Assembly: GCA_030141605.1 (NCBI GenBank)
Contig: JAQGDQ010000410.1
Coordinates: 1-62,000 of the forward strand
Length of the DNA stretch: 62,000 bases
Reading direction: 5' to 3'
Source: Tubiluchus corallicola
Lineage: Eukaryota; Priapulida; Priapulimorpha; Priapulimorphida; Tubiluchidae
Shown: one piece after another, positions 11,893-22,300 of the stretch
Layout of the letters: each line of letters begins with the position of its first letter
How positions within the stretch are numbered: the stretch's first letter is position 1
Position numbers and translations under genes: made by a program
The notes under the pieces: generated by a model
Databases searched by the model: none
Told to the model about the DNA's origin: nothing
The model's input: the letters and a program-made list of their open reading frames with translations, nothing else

Positions 11893-14800
11893 TATAAAAT
11901 CTTTATTTGCCATAGATATACGGTTTGTTTGGTAAATGCATTATGGCCATATTGGTTGTTAGTTCTGACTTGCTTTAGGTTAGAAGTTCTCAAATTTAAA
12001 GTGGGATTGGGTGAAAATAGTAACCTATTTTGAGTGAATTATATGTTGGTGTTATTAATGTATTTGAACAAAATCAGAAGAGTGAAATATTCTCTGCGAG
12101 ATTCAAAGATGGGAACTATAAGTGACTTTCTTAATTCGGTAGCCGAGTGCATGTTAGTCTTGGAAGATTTGTGTGAAAAGCCAGATATTAATTTGAGAGT
12201 GTAGTTCTGTAAAGTTTATAAAGTTTATTAGTGTATTAGTTTTATAAAGTTCTCTCCTTTTACTCTTTGTAAAAGATGGCATCCGTAAAGATAGTATGGA
12301 AGGATCAGAGTTTTATAGACTAAAATTTTGGTGCTCTTAGTTAATTGTCCCTTAATTTGGCGAAGGACGTGCTACAGGCCATTTTATTGTGAATGTTATT
12401 GAATTGATCATACCAGCTCAGTTTGTTGTCCACGCATAAACCTAGAAAATTTATTGCTTTGGATAGCTCTATACAGGTGATAAAAGTATAAGGCGTTTAT
12501 ATTTGTAATATCTTTTTCAAGACGTTCGAGTGCTGTATCATTATTTTCATAGTGTAGTGCGTCATTTGCATATTGAGTTATTTCAGAATTCTGTAAAATG
12601 TTAGGTATATTGTTGACATAAAAACTAAAAAGTGAAAGTCCTGGACGTGTTCCTTATGTACACCCCTGCTTATGTTGGTCCATTCGGAGAAAATATTTAG
12701 AGATAACTTGACACGTTGAGTGTTATTTTGCAAATAACTTATGCATTGTTAAATCCAACATGTTGAAGATTACTGAATAGTAAAGGTCTAAACTGCCAAA
12801 TGCTCTGCTTAAATCAAGAAACACTGTTACTATGTATTTGTTTTTGTCTAAGTTTGATCTCCAAATTTCAGTAGCATTTAGTATTGCATCAATAGTTGAA
12901 TGTTTTTTTCTGAAGCCAAACACATGATTTGATAATAAATTGTTTGTGCTGATGAAAACTGTCATTTGGTTGTATAATACTGTTACAAAAATCCTACTAC
13001 AACTACTACTGATTCTGATTTTCTCGATTTGGCTAAAAAGAATACTTTTATAGCTCAACATAGGATTCTTCACATGACTGTCGAAGAAGTTACATTAACA
13101 TGTTGGGTTCATTTATGATACTGATATTACTTGTAGGATCCACCATATTTAGATTATGAGGTCGTCCATGGAGAGATCGTACTTAAAGGGTTTGCTTTGG
13201 ATATTCTTCAGGAGCTGGCTCACCGCCTCAACTTCACGTAAGAAATTAAATTCATTCAAAAATAATCCAAGCTTAATATACGATTCAATTAGTTTGATTT
13301 TAATACGATAAGAACATACTAAATGTTAAGTAAAACAGGATATGCGGGAAGGCGTCATTTTCTAGATGACATCCAAAATGGTCAACTAGGCACAAATGAC
13401 TATATCTTAACCTCAACATTCTGCATTTCAGCCCAGAAAAATACTTCTACTTCTTTCCTGATCAAATTCGGTGAATGTTAGATCAGCCAGTAGTGGCATA
13501 ATGTCTGTTTCATGATTTTTTTATCATCCGGAATTTACTTGATGTAATCTCGCAGTAAATGTAGGATGTTTCTTACTGAACTGTTTGTTGTTTCGTTTTT
13601 CGAAAATAGTCTGCTGTGTTATTGCCAAACAGCACATAACTACCGAAAAGTCTTCACACAAATCAATCACAGCTTTTGATTGAAAATCGTTGCGGTTGTC
13701 GTTGTGGGCGTAATCTGTCTGATATTATCTGATACAGGTTGCGCTGTCAAAGCAACTTAAGATTGCTTTTTAACCAGACAAAAAAAATAAAGTGGATGAC
13801 ACTTTAACCGTGGATCGGTTATATCCTCAGAGGTCCACAGAGAATATGTGTACTGTACAAGATAGTAGGTAAATTAATTAAGTCACATGAGCATACAAAT
13901 AAAAGATAAATAAAATTAATAAAAATACAGTAATTAAAACACAATGCATAAATAAAGTAGCTTAAGCGTATTATACGAAAAGCTTGAACTTAAGTATAAT
14001 AAAGACAAATTAAAAATTATTAAAGGCATTTAAAAACCTTTTACAAAATAGTCTACAAAATTACATTTTGTTTCGCAAACAATTACTTAAGATTGCTTTT
14101 TAACCAGGCAAATACTTTCTAATTAAACATGTGATTTAAGTGTCTAATTCTAGGATTTATCTGATGGAAACAGTAAGCTACTGTTAAATGATTACCAAGC
14201 AGAAGTGTTTGGAAAGTTAACTGCAGTAGTAATTAACCCTGCCGCAATTATTATTTCCAGGTACAAATTAGTTCAACCAGAAGACAAGTTATATGGAATC
14301 AAAAATCACTCTGCAGGAACTTTCAATGGTGTAATAGGAATGTTACAGAAAGCGGTAAAAATAAAAAAGAAACTGTATATTATGGTTAATGAATGAGACA
14401 ACACCACCAACAACAACAGAGCAATAATAACAAGAATAAAACTAGAGATAATGATGACGATGAAAACAAGAAACACTACGACAGCAATAAAAAATGTTTA
14501 AAATAATCATTCTTTTCAGAAAGCCTGTTGCAGCAGCTACAAGGAGTCTATTCACTTAGATGTGTTATTTTTTATTCAATATAGACAGCAGATATTGGAC
14601 TAGGCGTTTTTACCATAACCAGCGAACGGACGACAGTGGCAGACTTCTCGCCACCTTTCGTCGATTCGTCGCTAGGAGTTCTTGTTCAACGCAGTTATGG
14701 AACAGATGCAAATTTTGGTCTCAACATTCTGTCGCCATTAAGCGCAAAAGCTTGGCTTGTGATATTGGCGTCAGTATTTGTAACTGGTCTTGCAATTTGG

Positions 14801-16804
14801 GCCACTGAAAAACTAAAGGGTTATGGTGAAGCGCTAAGCATTGGGGAATACTTTTGGCTATTTTATGGAACGCTTTTACAACAAGGTAATAGCTAATCAG
14901 TTTAAACAATAAAATTAATGGCATTTCACATATACATTTAGCAATACGGCAAGGTATTTATATTTAGTCTAGACCTTTTTATAGTAGACCTAATATGACG
15001 AATGTTCCATATTATTGTAGATTTGTCTACATAGCCGCCTATTTTTTATTGTTTGTGTTTATTACAGATTCCACATCATATCCCACCTATGCTCCATCAA
15101 GAACAGTTATTGTGTTTTACTGGATTGTCAGAATTGTAGTCATTGCCGTTTACACAGCTAATTTAGCTGCTTTTCTTGCCGTTATGAAGTTAAACAGCCC
15201 AATAAACTCAATCAAGGATTTAGCAGATTCTCAAGTTATTCCTGTAGTCCAGGACAGCTCTTCCACACATGACCTATTTCGGGTTCGTATATGTGGTTGC
15301 ATGTTTAAGAACATTTCAGCTATGAACTGTAACATTAAGCACTTTAAATATACTACTTTAGAAATAGATATGCATTCTGCACTATGGTTGGCTTATTTCG
15401 ACGATGAAGCTTTCAGCAATTTGTTAAAAATTCTCTTTGTACTCATAGCACGCGCTAATTAATATTTCAAAAATATGCACAGACGACTACCGATGAAGAC
15501 ATGCGTAAAATATGGGAACGAATTGAGGCGAATCAGAAACTTAGCATTGCTAAGCCTGACGATAAGGATGTCATAAAGAACGTAGCAGCCGGGAAAACTG
15601 CCTGGATTTCAAATGTGGAAGTATGTTTCAGAAACAATAAACATTACGCACTTTATCGCTGCCACTGCAGCTGCTAATTCATAAGTCAATTGGTTGCTCA
15701 GTCAGTCAGTTGTGATTTGGTCAGCAATTTGTCAGTTGTTTAGTGGGAGTTCCGCTGGCTTTGTAACTTGTTCATTGCAATTAATTGGTGAGTTACTTGG
15801 TTGGTTACTTGGTCAGTGTGTTGATCCGTCAGTGGGTGACATTAGGTAGATAGCTGGCTGAGTGGTTGTATGATTTGGCTGCTTGATTAGTTAGTTGGTT
15901 AATTGGTTTGTTGTGATTAGTTGGTTGGCTGGCTAATTGGATGGATGGTTCGTTAATTGATTGAATGATTGTTTTGTTAGTTGGTTGAACGGATAAGTTT
16001 ACTGTTGATGGCTGGTTGGTTAGTTGGTTTGGTGTGTCGGTTGATGAGTCAGCTGGCTCTGACGGTTGTTTACCACACAATCACGATTACTCGACCCATT
16101 TGATCATCGTAATCTTCCGGCTTGTGCGTCAACGGCTTTTACAGTAACTGACATTTACCCGTTCGAAAGGCCCGGTAACAAAAATTTTGTTTTTTGATAA
16201 ACCAATATTATGGCATCATAGGTTTAGTACTGAGAAGCACTGAATGATTTTTTTCAGCAACTCCAATACCAAATGAGCGTAAAATGTGACGTTATCACTG
16301 TAGATGACAAGTATGGCATCAGCTTGAATGCTATACCGTTCCGGAAGGGCTTCCCTCACATGAATCTAATAGCTATTGAGTGAGTAGATAGAGATTAATT
16401 GCTATTTTGTATACTGTCGATTACACTGGTAAACTATATACGGATTGCGTCACAAAGGCTGACGAGCTTCACTTACCATTCTTTTAAGCATTTTAAGTTC
16501 TAAAGAAAAAACTTCGCGATTGAGTACATTATTTTATTTTAGGACGATCAGACTCATAGAAAGTGGACTCATTAAACAGTTGTGGACGAAGTGGTGGCCG
16601 ATCAATTACAGCTGCCCTCCTAGCAAAATCTTGGATATGAACGACAGACTCCATATCATGCTAGACTGGGCAACGATGTGTTTTCCGTTTTATTTATTAA
16701 TTCTCAGTGCATTGTTTTCTTGTATTTGCTTAACAGGAGAAATTGGGTTCAGATACAAATGCCGGCGCGAATCAGCAGTTGTTCCACCTAGCATGGAGTC
16801 ATAA
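7393..16804 (+). CDS. ionotropic glutamate receptor-like gene B (complete, 11 exons, 669 aa)
   Basis: Exons: 7393-7603, 8655-8857, 9768-9920, 10653-10862, 13137-13237, 14261-14354, 14585-14885, 15068-15282, 15483-15620, 16258-16379 and 16543-16804. All junctions are GT-AG with matching phases. The start ATG has in-frame stops just upstream. Layout: signal peptide (about 1-22), short amino-terminal domain (to about 259), S1 (GFALDILQELAHRLNFTYKL; then TITSER with ligand arginine R339 and DFSPPF), M1 about 379-397, pore loop ending LLQQ (423-424, Q at the Q/R-type site), M3 with VYTANLAAF (453-461), S2 with SSST, M4 about 628-647. The residue matching GluA2 E705 is N540. The usual iGluR is near 900 aa; the first lobe-1 strands of the amino-terminal domain are missing. 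It should form a plasma-membrane cation channel, perhaps with its neighbours; the ligand is not predictable. Introns hold a MITE, a LINE fragment and microsatellites. Confidence 0.87.
7919..7979 (+). repeat. compound (GAT)n-(GGT)n microsatellite
   Basis: Uninterrupted GAT units followed by GGT units in the first intron of gene B. Poly-His/Asp reading frames here are by-products of the repeat. Confidence 0.9.
9031..9126. repeat. AT-rich inverted repeat, arms about 46 bp
   Basis: Left arm (ATATATGTATAATTAATTTC, continuing GGT) and right arm (ACCGAAATTAATTATACATA) are near-perfect reverse complements around a TATATACATATA centre. A third diverged copy of the left arm stands at about 8983-9026 in direct orientation. 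Located in the second intron of gene B. Confidence 0.8.
9240..9445. mobile_element. MITE-like element with ~25-bp terminal inverted repeats
   Basis: The left end reads GGCGCCTTCAGACTAGAAAG and the reverse complement of the right end reads GGAGCCTTCAGACTAGAGAG, so about 20 of 25 terminal bases pair. The element is about 206 bp, non-coding, and filled with CTCTC/GAGAG motifs that also pair internally (GAACTCTC, CGAGAG). It sits in the second intron of gene B. Any target-site duplication is short and AT-only, so the superfamily is not assigned. Confidence 0.65.
11751..11893 (+). repeat. compound (GGT)n-(GCT)n-(ACT)n microsatellite
   Basis: About 48 trinucleotide units change from GGT to CTG/GCT to ACT along the tract, in the fourth intron of gene B. 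Poly-Val/Leu and poly-Ser frames here are not genes. Confidence 0.92.
12340..13073 (-). pseudogene. decayed LINE reverse transcriptase fragment
   Basis: Read on the minus strand, this is the reverse transcriptase core of a Jockey/CR1/L2-like non-LTR retrotransposon. It shows VFGFRKKHSTIDAI, then VTVFLDLSRAFGSLD (catalytic block A), then a degraded GVPQGS-type block (ISRGVHKEHVQDFHF). The active-site box is QYANDAL at about 12556-12576, so YADD has become YAND. Frameshifts and stops separate the pieces, and a thumb-like stretch (FNNIHNKMACSTSFAKLRDN) ends it. It lies antisense in the fourth intron of gene B. It cannot encode an active enzyme and is a dead 5'- and 3'-truncated copy. Confidence 0.75.
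13755..14110. repeat. ~330-bp AT-rich insert flanked by a 23-bp direct repeat
   Basis: ACTTAAGATTGCTTTTTAAC(CAG) occurs at 13755 and again at 14085 without mismatch. The interval is AT-rich with many AATAAA-like runs and no coding signal. The arrangement could be a target-site duplication around an old insertion or a local duplication. It lies in the fifth intron of gene B. Confidence 0.55.
15683..16052 (+). repeat. degenerate TTGGT/TTAGT simple-sequence tract
   Basis: A 370-bp run of short units such as TTGGTTAGTTGGTTAATTGG in the intron between the two S2 exons of gene B. The antisense frame rich in N, Q, P, T and S is a by-product of the repeat. Confidence 0.75.
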
Positions 16805-17084
16805 AAATTATTTTAAAAACTGAAAGCAAAACGCATGTTCAACTTTTTTCATCATTCAAGGCTTTTTTTCATAAATATTTAAAGCTATTTTAACTGCCAC
16901 TGAATTAAATTTAACCATTATTCATTGTTGTACATATAATTAGTTTTGATCTAATAATTTAATGTAATGAATAAGAAAGAATTTTCCTTCTGTTCATTTT
17001 ATAACATTTTGGCAGCAACTGAAGCCAACAAGAGTATACGACGTTGAATTTGGGACACATGACACAGTATATGACACAACCGTT

Positions 17085-18395
17085 TATATCAGGTGGCACA
17101 AAAATGTGCCGAAGTTTTAATCACGATATTATAAGAAAACAACAGAATCGATTCAAAATTTCCGTTCTGATGTTACCAACGCCCATGTATAAACACCAAA
17201 AAGTTTCGAGTTATTAATCAAAAGTACCGTAGACTTTTCCGAAGTTTTAAAAATAATAAGTGTCCACCATTTTCAATGCAAACTAGATGAAGGCGTTTTT
17301 TTTTCAACAACGCACACTGTTTCTCATTTATTTAAGGTGTATTTCATCTCAGCACTCAACAATTTTTACCTTTTGTTCCTCAGCATCTAACAGCTCTGTG
17401 GGGCTATTGTACACGGAAATTCAAGATACTTTAATCCAAAGGATTAAGTTCTATTTCTTTTTGGCAACGAATCTTTATCAATGCTTTATTTTTTCTGATG
17501 ATGACTATGATGTAAACTGGTTGATTTCTTTATTGTGGTACTCCACGTATTGAGTACTTTATACGTTACTGAACGTGACTGTTTCAGTTGATAATTAGCT
17601 GACACTGTTCCGACATTTAATTTTTTAACATGCAAAAGCTTTTCAGTCATAAGTTAAAAACCAATAATCTTGTAAAATTCACGGCCAAAAGTTAATGTAT
17701 GGTTAAACTGCAATACATTGACAATTGACTGCGAAACTTGCAGGTTTATACTTTTAGTGATTTTTAGTTATTTCCGAAAAGCTTTTGCATGTCAAAACTT
17801 AAAATGCTGCAATGTCAGCTAATCTTCAATTGAAAAATAGCCACGTCGGCGTATATAAGCCTTCAGTACATGGCAGCAAAACAATAAAGAAATCAACCAG
17901 CTTGTAACGAGTGAGCATGAATTTTAACACAGAAAATATTGCACAGATACAGATTTGTTGTTAAGAAAAAATAGATTGAAATCTATGAACTACGATATCT
18001 TCAATTCCTAGAGAAAGTACGGTACAGGGCCGTTTGCGATAAAGGAACTGAAGGCAAAAAGTGTTGAGCGCTAGAACCAAAAACCTTTTAAAGAAGTAAT
18101 ATACTGTGTCAGCTGTTGGAAAATATGCCTTCGTCTAGTTTGCAGTGAAAATGTGGGACACATAGAGCACGTGCTGAAAATTTTTAATAATAGTGACATG
18201 CAAAATTTTCCGGCATTTATTTTTTTGACTTGTTATTTTAAGACTACTGTATCTTCGGAAAAATCTAAAGAAATGACCTAAAATTTTTAATGCCTACAAA
18301 GAAGCGCATGTAACATTAGTGTGGTAATTTGCAAGCGATTTTATTGTTTTCTTCTTATAGTATCGGTACATATTTTTGCCCCATCTGACATATCA
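17085..18395. repeat. ~1.3-kb imperfect foldback (long inverted repeat)
   Basis: The two halves are diverged reverse complements about an axis near 17715. Matching pairs: ACATGCAAAAGCTTTTC (17628) with GAAAAGCTTTTGCATGT (17778); CTGGTTGATTTCTTTATTGT (17518) with ACAATAAAGAAATCAACCAG (17881); TGCAAACTAGATGAAGGC (17278) with the complement of GCCTTCGTCTAGTTTGCA (18129); the outer ends TATATCAGGTGGC and GCCCCATCTGACATATCAG also pair. Arms are about 640 bp each. It occupies the space between genes B and C. It could be a foldback transposon, two inverted repeat copies, or a hairpin-RNA source. Confidence 0.7.
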
Positions 18396-19324
18396 GTTTT
18401 TTTTCTTTTCCCACGGTCATTTCAAATGAGCAACATTTGTTTAAAACCAACTTATTATATCTTACAATAATAATACAGCTTCCTTAGTGCGCAAATCAAA
18501 ACTATTTGTTACAACATCTCAAGGGACAGAAACTACCAGGGTAACCAAGTTTGGCACCAACTTTTAACAATCGCATAATCGCTTTTTGGTTATGCGGCAT
18601 AAATGAATTAAATAAACTAGTTGCTTGTCGGTCGACCTTTATGCTAGTCCAATCACCTCTCGCAAGTCTGGCCCCATTTATTTCATTGGGAACGAAGCAC
18701 CTGTTGTAACTTAATAATTTACTTTTCTGAAGCATCACAAAAGCAACATCAAATTACAATATACTTCGATCTGTTTTCGAAAATTACAGAACTGGTGAAT
18801 AAACGAAATTTTGCTGTTTTCTGATCAAACAAGTGTGCAACGCAATTTTACTTAACCCAAATGTCTGCAACGTGCTTAATTTAGTTGTTCACATAGGCTT
18901 GAGTGGTGAAAATTGATTAAGGTTAAAATGGCGTTTAACAAAATGAGGTTTCATTAATGGTTCATTAAAACGGAATTCAAGATGTTAGCTGCATCCCGTT
19001 TTTGGAGATCGCTTAAAACAAGTAAGTTCACAAAGTTTATTTCGCGTAGTTTTGCGATTACTTCAACACTCTTATAGGTAACACACATTGCCATAGCTGC
19101 GCAAATAAATATTGAAAATACATTGCCTCTATTAATTCAGTAATAATCTTAACAGATGGCAACACTAGTACTTTTAATAGAATCAGTAGCACGCTCAGGC
19201 ATAGAACTTAATTTTGTAAATTTATATATCTGCACAAACAAACTAATTTAGAAAGCCTGAAAATCCCCCCCTCACTAAGAATTGAACACAGACCTTTGTA
19301 GCGCTTTGCAACCCTACTAAACAA
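18396..19324. other. intergenic stretch upstream of receptor gene C
   Basis: Unique AT-rich sequence with no coding or repeat signal that I can support. The promoter and any 5' untranslated exon of gene C probably lie here. Confidence 0.4.
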
Positions 19325-22300
19325 ATGTACGCTAAAATGTATTTATGTCTTTTGTTTTTTCAATCAAACATGTTTCTCTCAATGTTTTCGTTTTTAAATT
19401 CTCACAGTCTCCAAAGAACACCAACAGCGATTTTGTTCATTTTTTCATTAGTTCTAATTCTTTCCGTGATGAACTCTACCGTCTACTTTTCACATAATGA
19501 CTTGAGGACGACAGCGACGGCGACAGCAACTACATTTGCTCAATCTTCCAAGGCATGCATAGGAATAGAAAACGTTGTCGTCGACGTCATAGCTTCGCTC
19601 CGATGGAAACATGTTTTTATGATATATAACTCTTCTGGTATGGTTTACTTGTAGACTGTGTTGTTTTATAGTTCTAAAAGAGTTAAAAATCAAGATATTT
19701 GAAAAGTATTTATCTCTCCTAGAATTTTGTGCTATGTACATTACATTTTTTAAAAAATTATGACCTTACAATACTTACAAACGCCTTTTTGAAAATGCAT
19801 ACAACAAGTGAGCGTCCAGCGCAATACGCCACACCTACCATTGACTGTCTGTAAAATAAAAATGTTATTCAAAATTTCTTACACATTTCTTATTAACCTG
19901 TTAGCCTGGCTAAATTTGCAAGTGACGTTTGTAAACGCTTTTTTAAATAAGCAAAAGAAGGCGGAACTCACACATTACAAAACCTTCCTTTTTTATCATT
20001 ATGCTCTAATAGGCACAAGTTTCCTAAAGTGTTCATTATTCAGTTTGGTGAATAAATCCTGTGTGTAGTTTCAAGAAAAGTCTCGTGCAAATAAAGGAAA
20101 AATGAAGCACAAAATAATTGTTATATTGATTTATCACCTACTCAAAAGGCAAGCTTGATATATGCCAATTAAATCACAGCTACTGACTGATTATCAATTC
20201 AATTTTTTTAGCTAATTCAAGGTTGTATGCGATTTTGCGAGGATTGTCAAAGCAGAACATCAAATCGCTGCTGTTATCGCAAGAGACCTTCTTTTACTTG
20301 GTCAGAAGTACTGGTCTGAGGAAAACATTGGGGATGCGAATTTCTGGAGATAAAAGGAACCGCTTATTTATAGAGTATTACTTTGTCATGTTCTTAAGTG
20401 AAGACGGCGTAACTAATTTTCTTCAAATGGTAAGAAGAATTCTTTAAGCTCACGAAAATTGCATGACCTTATTATTTTGCTATTGGCCTAGAACTTTGCC
20501 TTGTTAAGGAGCTTTTTGCGTGAGCAGCTCGCTGCCAATAGGTACCTACTGAATTACCAAACACTAACATAGCCAAGACGTTAAGACACATCAAACAGCA
20601 TTATGAAAAAGGCGGCTGACGTTATATCGTGCTTACAACTCATGCAAAGTGAAGCACTACTGAGAAAGACAGCCAAATATTTTGTAAATAAACAACACCG
20701 AGCCGCATGCGCGGATCAGCACTAGTTCTCAATAGGTTTTATTTAACATTTTTTTTAATTTTCACGTTTTCAGGTGTTCCAGACGTTTTGGTAAACACTA
20801 AAGCACAGAAGAGCTTGGTCATTCAGTGCAAGTTTAGTGAAAAATTTTCATGAACCCTGCCGCTCTATCCAGCGGCTCAGTATCGAGCAGCATATATCAC
20901 ATGTTTCTTTCCTGATGTTGTGTGACCCGTCTTAATTTTCTATCTGTGTTGTGCAATACGTCCCTTGGTAGTAATTGGTTCTTAGTGTACATTACCACTG
21001 CATTAAGCACATTGCCAAATGAAAAATTCAATTATGTAGGTTTACCTACTGATTTAAATCCAATTGAATACAATAATTTCATATTACTATTCTATTGTTT
21101 CCTTGAAACAGGATGCTATCGAAGGGATATTTGAAGAAAGTTTTTACTGGGTTTTTGTGCAACCATCTACTAGTGACTCATTTTCCAAATCATCGCTGTG
21201 GAACACGTTTGGGCACGCAAATATCTTACTGCTTTCCTGTACATCACCAACAAACTTGTCAGGAGTCACTGACAATCAGCAGAGGTCAAGAAACAGTGTC
21301 GTCAACATTCAAAGTTACGAGCCTGGAGGTTTTAGATCCATAGTGCGCTACGAGTCCATCACTGATTACAAGCTTCCAAAGGAATATATCTTCACAAACT
21401 CCCTTCATGCAGTCGGATTTCGCGGAGCTCATTTAGTGGCAGCCGTTGCGCGGGTAAAATTACTAAATACGATTATTGTGGTCCAATCTTATTTCGCGTA
21501 ATTATTACAAATGGCTCAATGGCTGACTCCATTTTTTTATTTTGCGAGTTTTGCAGCATGCATGCATTTTAAATTTTAAATGCCTTCTCCAGTCTGTGCA
21601 ACGGGGTTTGCATACGTAGCGCAATGGATAAACATTAGTCACCTTTGTTAAGTTCCAGAAATTACTGCTAGGGAGTGTGAAATTACAGAATAGTTGTTAT
21701 GGCAGATCTGAAAGTTACTTAATGTGATTAACTACCTCTTTATTTTTACAGTTTATCCTGTTACCACAAATAATGATTAATATTTGTGACAGGATCCTCC
21801 ATACATAGAAATAGACAAGTCCAACGATAAAATAGAAGTTTATGGATTTGCTTTGGACATTTTTGACGAATTGTCTCATCGGTTAAATTTTACGTAAGTC
21901 TTTCAACTCGTTACCAACCATAATCGATATCATTATAATTATACACATTTTGAGTGTTTCATGAGTGCAGCACTAATAGGCAAATTGCGTTTGTCCCAAC
22001 ATAAAGCGCAAGAAAACCTTTGCTTACATAAAGTCGAAAAATTATCTTGAAACATTGTATCACTTACGTAATATTAATATTTTATTGCGCGCAGAACTTG
22101 TAATATAACTTGAAAATTTAAATTAGCTAAATTACCGTTAGGCGCAGCCATTTTGAAAGTAAATCGTTTGAAACAAATTTAGTAAAACTGAGTAAGATTC
22201 GAAAAAAAGAACTCTCGTAGCTCACACTTCTCTGTAAGTAAACGAAAGTATAGGTAACATTAGCAAATTTACATAGCTATGTCTTTCAAACAGTTTAGCG

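Noticed and set aside
11679-12033. Poly-Ser and poly-Leu ORFs
   Set aside because: Products of the GGT/GCT/ACT microsatellite.
15829-16080. Minus-strand N/Q/T-rich 83-codon ORF resembling an antifreeze or low-complexity protein
   Set aside because: It lies wholly in a TTGGT-type simple repeat within an intron of gene B.
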